In this document: positions 18,452 through 27,354 of the stretch, in pieces | Layout: every line of letters begins with the position of its first letter | How positions within the stretch are numbered: the first letter of the stretch is position 1 | NCBI RefSeq assembly: GCF_006636205.1 | Contig: NZ_VIGB01000003.1 | Span: forward strand, 1,116,001 to 1,180,000 | Direction: 5' to 3' | From: Kitasatospora acidiphila | GTDB lineage: Bacteria > Actinomycetota > Actinomycetes > Streptomycetales > Streptomycetaceae | Length of the DNA: 64,000 nt | Notes under the pieces: generated by a model | Database searches by the model: none | What the model was told of the DNA's origin: nothing | The model's input: only the letters and a program-made list of their open reading frames with translations | Program-made: the position numbers and the translations under genes

Positions 18452-18646
18452 TCAGCCCCAGCCGGTGTCGCCGGCGAGGACGGTGCCGGTCGGGGACGAG
18501 GTGCTCTGCGCCGCGGCCACCGGGGCCGGGGCCGGTCCTCCCCAGCCGGTGTCCGAGGGGCCGGCGAGGATGCCGACCGGTCCGGCGGACATCGCGGCGG
18601 CGAGCACGGCGGCGGCGACGGCGATGACGATCCTGGTACGTGTCAC
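18452..18646 (-). CDS. Small secreted peptide with two DTGWG motifs (putative pheromone precursor)
   Basis: A 64-aa protein starting at GTG 18646 behind AGGAG. A basic N-terminus and hydrophobic core (MTRTRIVIAVAAAVLAAAM) form a Sec signal peptide. The mature part of about 35 residues is rich in Ala, Pro, Ser and Thr. It carries DTGWG twice, once just after the signal region (PSDTGWGGP) and once as the extreme C-terminus (AGDTGWG-stop). The function is not established to my knowledge. Its place between two TrmB/LuxR-type regulators and next to an antiporter suggests an exported signalling peptide; this is inference. Confidence 0.72.
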   Translation of the reverse strand: MTRTRIVIAVAAAVLAAAMSAGPVGILAGPSDTGWGGPAPAPVAAAQSTSSPTGTVLAGDTGWG

Positions 18647-19036
18647 CTTTGGCTCCTGTAGTCGAGTCGGGAGGCTTGCGGATCGCGAGGATGGCTGGGA
18701 GTTCGTCCACTCGGCCGACCTCCCCGGGGCGCTCTCCACGATGCGCCGCGGCCGGGGGGCGACAAAGGAGCCCTGGGCCTCGTAAAGCCGCCTGGCGACT
18801 TGACGACCTGGGGACACAAGGGTGAAAACCGGACCGAATCCAGGTGAACCAACGGCTCCGGTGGCGTTCAACTGCCGCGCACGGTCGACCATTTCATCGG
18901 TTTCACGGTATCCGTCCCGCTTTCACGGGTTTTGGTCCGCTGGCGGGTTCCCGCCCGGCGCGATGCCGAACCCCCGGGCGGCTTCGGGCCGGCGCTCCCG
19001 TCCGCCATCGTGGTACCGACCGGGAGGAGAACTGCC
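18647..19036. promoter_or_regulatory. 390-bp divergent control region between peptide gene and regulator
   Basis: This region holds the promoters of the DTGWG peptide gene (minus) and the downstream regulator (plus). TTTCACGG occurs at 18901-18908 and 18921-18928, exactly 20 bp apart (two helical turns). The inverted GGTGAAAACC lies at 18821-18830. These are candidate operators for the flanking LuxR-type regulators. GGGAGGAG at 19023-19030 is the ribosome-binding site of the next gene. No other gene is seen in the stretch. Confidence 0.5.
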
Positions 19037-20038
19037 TTGGACGCTTCGGACGCCCCCGGGCCGACCCGCCTGCCCAGCCTCGGCACCGGTGGTCTGCTGG
19101 TCTACACGCACGCGGTCCAACGTGAAGCGGTGTCCGTCACCGAACTCAGCGGCAGGGCGGGCCTGCCGGAGCGGTCGGTCCGGGACGGCATCGCCGAACT
19201 CCTCGGGCTCGGCCTGCTGGAGGCCGTCCCGGGGGCGTCGGACCGGTACCGGGTGATCCCTCCTCAGACCGCGCGGGACCTCCTCCTCGGCCCGGTGGTC
19301 CGGGAGATCGACCAGCTCCGGGACGAAGTGGACCGGGTGCGCGCCGAGTTCGACGACCTGCTGCCGCTGTACGAGTCCAGGACCGATTGGGTCCGGCCGG
19401 TGGTCCGGCTGCCCGGGCCCGAGTCACTGCGGCGGTCCGCCGCCGAACTGGGCAGCCAGGCCCGGTCGGAGGTCCTGCTGTGCCGGCCGGCCGTCCTGCT
19501 CGGAACCGCCGACACGGCCTGGCCGCTGCCCTGGGTCTCCCAACTGCTCGCGCGGGAAGCGGAGATGCGCGTGCTGTATCCCTACGCGGCCAGGTTCACC
19601 CCGGCGGCCGGTGCGCTGGCGGAGCAGCTGACCCCGCTCGGGGCCGTGGTCCGCACGCTGCCGAACACGCTGCCGGAGTTCGCGGCCTTCGACCAGCGGG
19701 CCGCGCTGATCCCCCATCAGGATCCGGCGGTCGGCGGCCTGCTGGTCCGCGACCCGGCACTGGTGGCTTTCCTCGCCGACCTGTTCGACCGCGACTGGGG
19801 GCTGGCGACGCCGTTCGACGGCGGCGCCAGCCGACCCGAACTCTCGGAGGTGACGGAGGAGTTGAAGGTCGCCATCCTCAGGGCTCTGATCGCCGGTGGC
19901 AAGGACCGGGAGATCGCCCAGCAGTTGGGCATCTCCGAGCGGACCTGCCAGCGCCACATCGCCGACATCCTGGACCGGCTCGGCGCCAGGACCAGGATGC
20001 AGGCCGGATACCTCGCCCACCAGCACGGCATCCGTTAA
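19037..20038 (+). CDS. TrmB-like/LuxR-type HTH regulator (paralogue)
   Basis: A 333-aa regulator with the same plan as 15899-16930. It has an N-terminal winged helix (VSVTELSGRAGLPERSV), a sensor region (EVLLCRPAVLLG, EMRVLYPYAARF, FAAFDQRAALI) and a C-terminal LuxR-type HTH (DREIAQQLGISERTCQRHI). The TTG start at 19037 is chosen for its GGGAGGAG; the frame stays open for 35 codons upstream but without a good site. It ends 22 bp before the convergent SHMT stop. It probably responds to a signal tied to the adjacent DTGWG peptide and may help control the NRPS cluster (inference). Confidence 0.83.
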   Translation: MDASDAPGPTRLPSLGTGGLLVYTHAVQREAVSVTELSGRAGLPERSVRDGIAELLGLGLLEAVPGASDRYRVIPPQTARDLLLGPVVREIDQLRDEVDRVRAEFDDLLPLYESRTDWVRPVVRLPGPESLRRSAAELGSQARSEVLLCRPAVLLGTADTAWPLPWVSQLLAREAEMRVLYPYAARFTPAAGALAEQLTPLGAVVRTLPNTLPEFAAFDQRAALIPHQDPAVGGLLVRDPALVAFLADLFDRDWGLATPFDGGASRPELSEVTEELKVAILRALIAGGKDREIAQQLGISERTCQRHIADILDRLGARTRMQAGYLAHQHGIR

Positions 20039-20059
20039 CAGCACTACCCCGCAAGCAGA

Positions 20060-21424
20060 TTAGAAGCGGTACCCCGGCATCGGGTGCCGGCGGCAGATCT
20101 CCGCCACCTGGCGACGGACCGCCGAACGCAGCGCCGGATCGAGCGGCTGGTCGGCGTCCGGCCGGAGGGCGCCGATGACGTCGGCCACCAGGTGGGCGCA
20201 TTCGGCCGCCTCGGCCGGCCCGAGGCCGCGGGCGGCCAGGGTGTTGCTGCCGAGCCGCAGTCCGCCGGTCACCCTGGCGGGGGTGGTGTCACCGGGCACC
20301 CGGTTGCGGTTCACCACGATCCCGCACGACTCCAGGGCCCGTTCCGCGAGGTCCCCGGTGAGACCGGTGCCGCGCAGGTCAAGCAGCACCATGTGGGTGT
20401 CGGTGCCGCCGGTGACGAGTCGCAGCCCCCGCAGGTCCAGCGTGGTCGCCAGGCTCGCCGCGACGTCGACCAGGCGCTTCGCCAGCTCGGCGAACTCCCC
20501 TCCCGCGACGAAGCCGAGGGCTCGGGCCTTGGCCGCCACCGACGCGAGATCGGGCGTGCCCTGGGTGGCCGGGAAGACCGCGCGGCGCAGCGCCCCGGCC
20601 AGCGAGCCGCCGTTCGGGCCGGCCGCGTCGGCGTCCTTGCCGAGCAGGATCAGTCCGCCGCGCGGGCCGTACAGCTGCTTGTAGGTGCTGGTGGTGACGG
20701 CGTGCGCGTGGTCGATCGGGCTGGGGTGCAGGCCGGCCGCGACCAGGCCGGCGATGTGTGAGATGTCCGCGACCAGGTATGCGCCGACCTCGTCGGCGAT
20801 GTCGCGGAACCGTCGGAAGTCGATCGTCCGTGGATACGCGCTGGCGCCGCAGATCAGCACCTTGGGCCGGTGCTCCCTGGCCAGCCGGCGGATCTGCCGG
20901 TAGTCCAGGTAGCCGTCGGGCGTCACCCGGTAGCCCACCGATCTGAACCACCGTCCGGTGATGGACGCCGGCGAGCCGTGGGTGAGGTGGCCGCCGCAGT
21001 CCAGGTCCAGCCCGAGCAGGGTGTCTCCCGGCTTCAGAAGGGCGCTGAGGACGGCCAGGTTGGCGGAGGTTCCGGAGTGCGGCTGGACGATCGCGTCCCG
21101 GGCCCCGAAGGCCGCGCACGCCCGGGCGATGGCGAGCCGCTCGATCTCGTCGGCGACCGAGCAGCCGCCGTGGTAGCGGGCACCGGGGAAGCCCTCGGCG
21201 GTGAGGTTGCCGAGCGCGGTCCCCGAGCAGGCCAGCACGGACGGGTCCGCGATGCTGGAGGCCGCCACCATCATCAGCGTCTCGTCCTGGCGGGTGTTCT
21301 CCTGTTCGAGCAGGTCGTACAGGTCGGGATCGGTCTGCTGCAGCCGGGCCGCCGCATGGGCGGCGAAACCGATCAGACCGCCCTTGGCCGGCGACCAGGT
21401 CTCCGGCTGGATCGCGATGGTCAT
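20060..21424 (-). CDS. SHMT-family PLP enzyme, FmoH-like; probable alpha-methylserine synthesis
   Basis: A 454-aa serine hydroxymethyltransferase homologue. The PLP lysine is K249 in TTSTYKQLYGPRGG; canonical SHMT has His-Lys here, whereas this protein has Tyr-Lys. In the characterised fmo cluster (JBIR-34/-35), the SHMT homologue FmoH links D-Ala and alpha-methyl-L-Ser, which becomes a 4-methyloxazoline. The neighbouring Cy-A-T NRPS has the FmoA3 layout, so the same role is likely. Alternatives are threonine transaldolase or beta-hydroxy-amino-acid aldolase activity. ATG at 21424 follows GGGAGCG; the upstream open frame is an 18-bp repeat and not coding. Confidence 0.82.
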   Translation of the reverse strand: MTIAIQPETWSPAKGGLIGFAAHAAARLQQTDPDLYDLLEQENTRQDETLMMVAASSIADPSVLACSGTALGNLTAEGFPGARYHGGCSVADEIERLAIARACAAFGARDAIVQPHSGTSANLAVLSALLKPGDTLLGLDLDCGGHLTHGSPASITGRWFRSVGYRVTPDGYLDYRQIRRLAREHRPKVLICGASAYPRTIDFRRFRDIADEVGAYLVADISHIAGLVAAGLHPSPIDHAHAVTTSTYKQLYGPRGGLILLGKDADAAGPNGGSLAGALRRAVFPATQGTPDLASVAAKARALGFVAGGEFAELAKRLVDVAASLATTLDLRGLRLVTGGTDTHMVLLDLRGTGLTGDLAERALESCGIVVNRNRVPGDTTPARVTGGLRLGSNTLAARGLGPAEAAECAHLVADVIGALRPDADQPLDPALRSAVRRQVAEICRRHPMPGYRF

Positions 21425-21471
21425 CTGACGCTCCCTGGGGTTGCGGAACCGGGTGGGGCCTGGGTGGGGCC

Positions 21472-21543
21472 GGGGGCCGAGGTGCGGCCGGGGGCCGAGG
21501 TGCGGCCGGGGGCCGAGGTGGGGCCGAGGGCCGAGGTGCGGCC
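21472..21543. repeat. 18-bp tandem repeat, four units, between NRPS and SHMT genes
   Basis: Units start at 21472, 21490, 21508 and 21526, with consensus GGGGGCCGAGGTGCGGCC. The first two are identical and the others differ by one or two bases. The array fills most of the 140-bp gap within the minus-strand NRPS-SHMT operon, so it is transcribed and may act as a structured spacer. Confidence 0.88.
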
Positions 21544-21564
21544 GGGCCGGCCCCACCGGGTGGC

Positions 21565-24500
21565 TCAGGCGAGTCGGCTGAGGGCCTCGGCGGCACTCAC
21601 CGCCTGCGCGCCGATCGCTTCGTCGGCCGCCAGCCGGTCGGCCAGCTCGCCGAGCACCGGGTGGCCGAAGACGGTCCTGATCGGGATCGGCACGCCGAGC
21701 AGTTCACGCAGCAGCGACGCCAGCCGGGTGCCGCTGAGCGAGTCGCCACCGAGCCGGAAGAAGTTGTCGGCGGGCACCGCGTCGGCCAGTCCGAGGATTT
21801 GGGCGGCGGCCGCGCAGACCACCTGCTCCAGCGGCCCGCCCTCGGTCGGCGCGGGCGCCCGGTCACTCTGGCGGCCGGCCGACTCGACCAGCGCCAGCCG
21901 GTCCACCTTGCCGTTGCGGGTGAGCGGCAGCGTGTCGAGCACGGTCCACCCGGAGGGGACGAGGTGCTTGGGGAGCCGCTGCGCCAGCCGGGATCGGATC
22001 TCGTCGGCCGGGCAGCCGTCCGCGGTCACCAGGAAGCCGTGCAGCCGGCGGACGCCGTGCTCGCTGCGCGGCGCCACCACCACGGCCGCTCGCACGCCTG
22101 GGTCCTGTCGCAGGGCCGCCTCGATCTCGCCCAGCTCCACCCGCTGGCCCTGGATCTTCACCTGGAAGTCGTCCCGGCCCAGGATCTCGATGCTGCCGTC
22201 CGGCAGGTAGCGGCCGAGGTCGCCGGTCAGATAGGCCCGCCGCCCGCTCCCGGGCAGCCGGACGAACTTGGCGGCCGTCCGCTCCGGATCCCGCCAGTAC
22301 CCGTGGGCCAGGCCGACCTCGGAGGCGACCACCATCTGGCCCGGCACGCCGATCGGACGCTCCCGCAGCTCCTCGTCGAGGATGTGGTACGCCTGGTTGG
22401 TGATCGGCGTGCCGTACGGGATGCTCGCCCAGGCCGGGTCGACCTCGCCGATCGGCTGGAACAGCGACCAGCAGATGGTCTCGGTGGGCCCACCGGATCC
22501 GACCACCTGCACCCGGCTGCTCTGCGCCCGCATCCGGGCGGGCAGGGTGAGCGGGATCCAGTCACCGGACAGCACCGCCAGGCGCAGCGAGGCGAGCGGG
22601 CGGTCGGTGCGGGTCTCGGCCTCGCCGATCAGCAGTTCCATCAGCACCGGGACGGAGTTCCAGACCGTGATCGACTCGGCCGCCACCCGGTCCGCCCAGG
22701 CGTCCGGCTCGGCCTGCTCGAACTGGTCGGGCAGCACCACCGTGCCGCCGACGGCCAGGACGCCGAACACGTCGTAGATCGAGGCGTCGAAGTGCAGCCC
22801 GGAGATGGCCAGCAGCCGGTCCGCCGCGGTGACTCGGAAGCGGGTGTTGACGTCGTCGATCAGGTTCACCACGCCGCGGTGGTCCACCACCACGCCCTTG
22901 GGTTCCCCGGTGGAGCCGGAGGTGTAGATCACGTAAGCCGGATCGGTCTGCCGCTGGACCGTGGGCAGCGCGGTGGTGTCACCGGTCTCGAAGTCCTCGT
23001 CCACCCGGTGGCGGACGACGCCGGCCGGCCAGTCGAGCTTCTGGTCCAGTCGGGCCTGGGTGAGGACGGTGCGGACCTGCCCGCCGGCCAGCAGCCGGTG
23101 CAGCCGCTCCGCCGGGACGGTGGCGTCCACCGGGAGGTACGCCGCGCCCGAGGCGAGGACGCCGTAGACGGCCGCGTACTGCTCCCAGCCCTTCTCCATC
23201 ACCACGGCGACCAGTTCTCCCGGACCGGCACCGGCGGCGCGCAGCCGCCGGGCGATCCGGTTGGCGTACCCGCCCAACTCGGCGTAGCTGAGCCGCCGTC
23301 GGCCGTCCACCACGGCCTCGGCCTCGGGGGTGCGGGTGATCTGCGCGGACAGCAGCTCGTGGAGCAGCGCGTCCCGGACTTCGCCGTCGGTCGCGTTCAC
23401 CGAGAACCGCAGCGCCTGCTGGTCGGCCGGGATCAGGTTGAACCGGTCGGTGTGCCAGACGTCCCGGTCCTCGGCGAGGAGGTCGAGGAGCGCACCGTAG
23501 GCGGCGAACATGGCGTCCAGCACGCCCGGCGCGAAGGCACCGTCCACGAAGTCCCAGATGACGCGCAACTCGTCGTCCAACTCCCGAAGTTGGACATCCA
23601 GTGAGACCTGCGGGGTCTGTGAGATCGAGTACACCTCGCGGCCGAGGTCGGAGACCGGGCGGCGGGTCGGGTAGTCGAGCAGGCTGGTGACCACCACCGG
23701 CATGGCGGCCTGCATGCCGGCGCCGTGCACCCGGGTCAGCTCGCGCAGCACCTCGATTCCGTTGAACGCGCCGTGTTCCGTGTCGAGTTCGAGCTGCTGG
23801 TGGAGGGCGCGGGCGCGGTCCAGGAAGGTGTCACCGGTCGAACGCGCGGTGAGCAGGACGGCGTTGGTGAAGTCGCCGAGGACCCGGCCGATGCCCGGAT
23901 GGACCGAAGGGCGGTGGAACACCGGGTAGTTGATGGTGAAGTCGGGGGTGTCCGACCAGTCCCGAACCACCTCGGCGAAGGCCGCGGTGAGCAGGGTGGA
24001 CAGGGTGAGCCCGTGCTCGGCCGCGAGCTCGGCCAGGCGGGCCGTGTGCTGCTGCGGCAGTCGGCGTTCCCGGCGGTCGAAGCGGACCGGGCCCGGTTGC
24101 GACGTCCCGGCCGGCAGCCCGGGGGCCGGGGGCAACTGCGGTACCCGGTCCAGCCAGTAGGCCCGGGCCCGCTGGTACGCCTCGGTGTGCGGGAGTTCCT
24201 GCCGCCGCCAGATCGCGTAGTCGCGGAAGCCCAGGCCGGGGTCCGGGAGTCGGGCCTGCGGGTGTTCGTACAGGTCGACGAGGTCGGGGAAGAGCACCTG
24301 GAACGCACTGGAGGCGTCGAGGACTTGCAGGTCGATCCCGAGGTGGATCCGGGAGACCCCGTCGGCCAGCTCGGTGATCCGCAGGTCGAACAGCGGCCAG
24401 CTGCCGACCGGGAACACCGCGTGGCTCATCTCGGCCCGGATCTCCGCGAGTTCGCGCTGCTCCCGGTCCGGTGTGAGCGCCGCGAGTCGGCGCACCGGGA

Positions 24501-24783
24501 TCCGGTAGTCGCCGGGATCGGCCAGGACCTGCTGGGTGCCGTCCGGCCGGGCCACGGTGCGCAGCATGTCGTGCCGGTCCACCAGCCGGCGCCAGGCCGT
24601 GGCGAACCGTTCGGCGTCCAGGTCGTCGCGCTCCCACTCGAAGTAGCCGTGGCAGCCGATGTTGCCGAACTCGACGGCGTCGCCCCGGCCGATCATCAGC
24701 GCCTGCTGGGTCTCGGTCATCGGAAAGGGGTGATACCGGCCGTTCGGATCGACGCTGAGCGCGTGTTGCAAGAGATCAGTCAC
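21565..24783 (-). CDS. NRPS, Cy-A-T (FmoA3-like oxazoline-forming module)
   Basis: A 1072-aa single-module synthetase. The Cy domain (residues ~15-440) has the cyclisation motif DLQVLDASS (DxxxxDxxS) in place of HHxxxDG. The A domain (~460-960) has YTSGSTGEPKG, and the T domain carries GGDS with S1015. Hand-aligned specificity residues read about D-A-Y-N-V-S-S-C-W. This is close to, but not the same as, Cys-type codes, and suits a Ser-like residue such as alpha-methylserine. The tridomain plan equals that of FmoA3, which makes 4-methyloxazoline. GTG at 24783 has GGAG six bases upstream; a GTG at 24810 is an alternative. It heads the operon with the SHMT gene. Confidence 0.88.
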   Translation of the reverse strand: MTDLLQHALSVDPNGRYHPFPMTETQQALMIGRGDAVEFGNIGCHGYFEWERDDLDAERFATAWRRLVDRHDMLRTVARPDGTQQVLADPGDYRIPVRRLAALTPDREQRELAEIRAEMSHAVFPVGSWPLFDLRITELADGVSRIHLGIDLQVLDASSAFQVLFPDLVDLYEHPQARLPDPGLGFRDYAIWRRQELPHTEAYQRARAYWLDRVPQLPPAPGLPAGTSQPGPVRFDRRERRLPQQHTARLAELAAEHGLTLSTLLTAAFAEVVRDWSDTPDFTINYPVFHRPSVHPGIGRVLGDFTNAVLLTARSTGDTFLDRARALHQQLELDTEHGAFNGIEVLRELTRVHGAGMQAAMPVVVTSLLDYPTRRPVSDLGREVYSISQTPQVSLDVQLRELDDELRVIWDFVDGAFAPGVLDAMFAAYGALLDLLAEDRDVWHTDRFNLIPADQQALRFSVNATDGEVRDALLHELLSAQITRTPEAEAVVDGRRRLSYAELGGYANRIARRLRAAGAGPGELVAVVMEKGWEQYAAVYGVLASGAAYLPVDATVPAERLHRLLAGGQVRTVLTQARLDQKLDWPAGVVRHRVDEDFETGDTTALPTVQRQTDPAYVIYTSGSTGEPKGVVVDHRGVVNLIDDVNTRFRVTAADRLLAISGLHFDASIYDVFGVLAVGGTVVLPDQFEQAEPDAWADRVAAESITVWNSVPVLMELLIGEAETRTDRPLASLRLAVLSGDWIPLTLPARMRAQSSRVQVVGSGGPTETICWSLFQPIGEVDPAWASIPYGTPITNQAYHILDEELRERPIGVPGQMVVASEVGLAHGYWRDPERTAAKFVRLPGSGRRAYLTGDLGRYLPDGSIEILGRDDFQVKIQGQRVELGEIEAALRQDPGVRAAVVVAPRSEHGVRRLHGFLVTADGCPADEIRSRLAQRLPKHLVPSGWTVLDTLPLTRNGKVDRLALVESAGRQSDRAPAPTEGGPLEQVVCAAAAQILGLADAVPADNFFRLGGDSLSGTRLASLLRELLGVPIPIRTVFGHPVLGELADRLAADEAIGAQAVSAAEALSRLA

Positions 24784-24834
24784 GTCCTTCTCCGCTCGCT
24801 GGGTGGCCACCTCGGCAGTTGAAGGCTCCGCAGC

Positions 24835-24854
24835 GGGGGTTACCCGGGGGTTAC
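24835..24854. promoter_or_regulatory. Direct repeats with 11-bp period, candidate SARP operator
   Basis: GGGGGTTAC occurs at 24835-24843 and 24846-24854, an 11-bp spacing. SARP activators bind heptamer direct repeats with one-turn spacing. The site lies between the Cy-A-T NRPS and the divergent SARP gene, so it could serve either promoter. Confidence 0.45.
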
Positions 24855-24863
24855 GGCTGGTGC

Positions 24864-24878
24864 GCTATGTCCCATAGC
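24864..24878. promoter_or_regulatory. Palindrome GCTATG-TCC-CATAGC
   Basis: A perfect 6-bp inverted repeat around three bases, in the divergent promoter region between the NRPS and SARP genes. It is a candidate operator for an unidentified dimeric regulator. Confidence 0.4.
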
Positions 24879-25016
24879 AGGAAGTTCGTCAGCTTTGTGC
24901 GGCTGTCGTATGGCGCAGCGGCGACAACACGACACCTTGGCCGGGCCGGTCCGCCCTCGGCCCGGTGGCACGCTCGATGAGGAATCCCATCCCACCCACG
25001 TCAAAGGAGTGGTCCG

Positions 25017-25820
25017 TTGGATGACGGGGCACGGCACTCCGTGGAAGTCCGGTTCCTTGGGTGCTTCTCACTCACTGTCAACGGCTCGCCGATCCGGCAG
25101 TGGCGGGCGGGCAAGGCCCGTAACCTCTTCCAGTACCTGGTGCTGAACAAGGACCAACTCGTCACCCGGGACCAGCTGTACGACGCGCTCTGGCCCGAGT
25201 CCGAGTTCCCGGGCGGCAGTTCGCTCAAGGTCGCGGCCCATGCGCTGCGCCGGGTGCTGCAGGCCCATCCGGACCGGCCGGGTGACACCGGAATCAGCAT
25301 CGTCTACCGCGACTTCGGCTACTCGATCCACATCGAGGACTTCTGGTCGGACGTCGAGGAGTTCCAGCGGCTGGTGTCCGACGGCCTGCGCGCGCACCGG
25401 GCGGGGGACGCGGAGCGCACCGACCGGAGCCTGCGGGCGGCACTCGGGCTGTACTCGGGTGAGTTCCTGCCCGGCGAGTCGGCCGCGTGGGTGGTCGAGC
25501 AGCGCGAGTACCTCAAGTCGCTGGCCATGCGCGCCCTCGATGTGGTGCGGGCGGCCGCGGTGACCCGGGACGACTTCGACGACCTGATCCAGGTGTGCCG
25601 GCAGACCCTCGGCATCGACCGGTACCACGAGGAGACCTACCGGGTGCTGATGGCGGCGCACGGCCGCCGGGGCGAGTTCGACCGGGCGCGCAGCTGGTAC
25701 GAGCTGTGCTCCCGCCGGCTCATGGAGGACCTCGCGGTGGCACCGGACCGGGAGACCGAACGCACCCTTCAGACGATCATTCCGCGCGCCAGGCTCGCCC
25801 CGGTGCGCCTGGCCGGCTAG
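25017..25820 (+). CDS. SARP family transcriptional activator (pathway-specific)
   Basis: A 267-aa small SARP. The N-terminal OmpR-type winged helix (VEVRFLGCFSLTVNG... KARNLFQYLVLNKDQLVTRDQL) is followed by a bacterial transcriptional activator domain (FWSDVEEFQRLVSDG... ALGLYSGEFLPGE). It has no ATPase or TPR extension. The TTG start at 25017 follows AAAGGAGTGG. It stands between the two arms of the NRPS cluster, 10 bp before the aldehyde dehydrogenase gene, so it probably activates the cluster and is transcribed with it. Confidence 0.87.
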   Translation: MDDGARHSVEVRFLGCFSLTVNGSPIRQWRAGKARNLFQYLVLNKDQLVTRDQLYDALWPESEFPGGSSLKVAAHALRRVLQAHPDRPGDTGISIVYRDFGYSIHIEDFWSDVEEFQRLVSDGLRAHRAGDAERTDRSLRAALGLYSGEFLPGESAAWVVEQREYLKSLAMRALDVVRAAAVTRDDFDDLIQVCRQTLGIDRYHEETYRVLMAAHGRRGEFDRARSWYELCSRRLMEDLAVAPDRETERTLQTIIPRARLAPVRLAG

Positions 25821-25830
25821 GAGGCAGACC

Positions 25831-27354
25831 ATGACCGCGCGCAGCCGGCCGCCGGTGCCGGAGCAGCAGTTGACAGACCAGTGGATCGGCGGACGCTGGC
25901 AGGCATCCACCGCGGAGGCCGGGATCGAGGTGGTCGACCCGAGCACCGAACTGCGCATCGCCACCGTGCCGGCCGGCACCGCGGCCGACGCCGATCGGGC
26001 GGCCCGGGCCGCGGCCGCCGCGTTCGACGGCTGGGCGGCGACCCCGGTGCCCGTCCGGGCCAAGGCCCTGCGCCGGATCGTCGAGGGCCTGACCCGGCGG
26101 GCGGACCGTTTCGCCGAGCTGATCACGGCGGAGGTGGGTGCGCCGGTCCGGGTCGCCCGCCGCACCCAGGTGGGCCTGGCGATCGGCATGGCGGCGCACA
26201 GCCTCGACCTGCTGGACGGCTTCGCGTTCGAGCGCCGGATCGGCAACTCGCTGGTGGTGCACGAGCCGGCCGGGGTGGCGGCCTGCATCACCCCGTGGAA
26301 CATGCCGCTGCTGCTGACCGTGCAGAAGGTGCTGCCCGCCCTGGCCGCCGGCTGCACGGTGGTCCTGAAGCCCAGTGAGATCACACCGCTGCACGCCTAC
26401 CTGCTCACCGAGCTGATCGCCGAGGCCGACCTGCCGCCGGGGGTGTTCAACCTGGTGGTGGGAACGGGCCCCGAGGCGGGCGCCGCCCTCGCCGGCCACC
26501 CGCTGGTGGACACCGTCTCGCTGACCGGGTCGACCAGGGCCGGGCGGGACGTGGCCGCGCTGGGCGCCGCGACCGTCAAGCGGGTGCACCTGGAGCTGGG
26601 CGGCAAGGGCGCCAGCGTCGTGCTCGACGAGGAGAGCCTGGAGGACGCCGTCCGGGCCACCGTGGACCAGGTCTGCTTCAACTCGGGGCAGTCGTGCCTG
26701 CAGTGGAGTCGTCTGCTGGTCCCCGCCCGGCTCGAGGACGAGGCCCTGGCGCTCGCGGTCGAGGCGATCGCCGACTACCGGGTCGGCGATCCCCGGGACG
26801 AGTCGACCGACCTGGGCCCGCTGGTCAGCGCGGCGGCCTTGGCACGCGTCACCGGCCACATCAGCCGGGGCCTCGCGGACGGCGCCCGGCTGGTGGCGGG
26901 CGGGCCCGGCCGACCGGACGGCCTGGACCGGGGCTACTTCGTGCGGCCGACCGTGTTCGCCGGGGTCTGTCCCGATGCGGCTCTCGCGCAGGAGGAGGTC
27001 TTCGGGCCGGTGCTCTGCGTGCTCCCCTACCAGGACGAGGACGACGCGGTGCGGATCGCCAACGGCACCAGGTACGGGTTGCACAGCTCGGTCTGGGCCG
27101 GGCGGGACCGGCGGGCCGAGCGGTTCGCCCGGCGGCTGCGGACCGGCCTGGTCGACCTCAACGGCGGACCGTTCAACCCCGCGGCGCCGTTCGGCGGCTT
27201 CAAGCAGTCCGGCCTGGGCCGCGAGTGCGGCACGGCCGGCCTGGAGGCGTTCCTGGAAGTCAAGTCCCTGCAGTTTCCGCAGGATTCCGGTGGCCCGCTC
27301 GGGCCCCGGCTCAAGGACACCGCACCTCGGACCGAGGAGAGGACCTCACGATGA
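25831..27354 (+). CDS. NAD(P)+-dependent aldehyde dehydrogenase
   Basis: A 507-aa ALDH-superfamily enzyme. It shows TPWNMPLL (catalytic Asn), VVLKPSE, LTGSTRAG, ELGGKGASVV (general-base Glu) and nucleophilic Cys in FNSGQSCLQW. It oxidises an aldehyde to an acid. In this cluster the best guess is oxidation of a (chloro)indole-3-carbaldehyde from retro-aldol cleavage of beta-hydroxytryptophan, giving the indole-3-carboxylate starter (inference). Its stop overlaps the start of the A-T gene (ATGA). Confidence 0.87.
   Translation: MTARSRPPVPEQQLTDQWIGGRWQASTAEAGIEVVDPSTELRIATVPAGTAADADRAARAAAAAFDGWAATPVPVRAKALRRIVEGLTRRADRFAELITAEVGAPVRVARRTQVGLAIGMAAHSLDLLDGFAFERRIGNSLVVHEPAGVAACITPWNMPLLLTVQKVLPALAAGCTVVLKPSEITPLHAYLLTELIAEADLPPGVFNLVVGTGPEAGAALAGHPLVDTVSLTGSTRAGRDVAALGAATVKRVHLELGGKGASVVLDEESLEDAVRATVDQVCFNSGQSCLQWSRLLVPARLEDEALALAVEAIADYRVGDPRDESTDLGPLVSAAALARVTGHISRGLADGARLVAGGPGRPDGLDRGYFVRPTVFAGVCPDAALAQEEVFGPVLCVLPYQDEDDAVRIANGTRYGLHSSVWAGRDRRAERFARRLRTGLVDLNGGPFNPAAPFGGFKQSGLGRECGTAGLEAFLEVKSLQFPQDSGGPLGPRLKDTAPRTEERTSR

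Noticed and set aside
21425..21556. N-terminal extension of the SHMT homologue
   Set aside because: It would encode GPRPHL repeats from the 18-bp array, unlike any SHMT, and the ATG at 21424 has its own ribosome-binding site.
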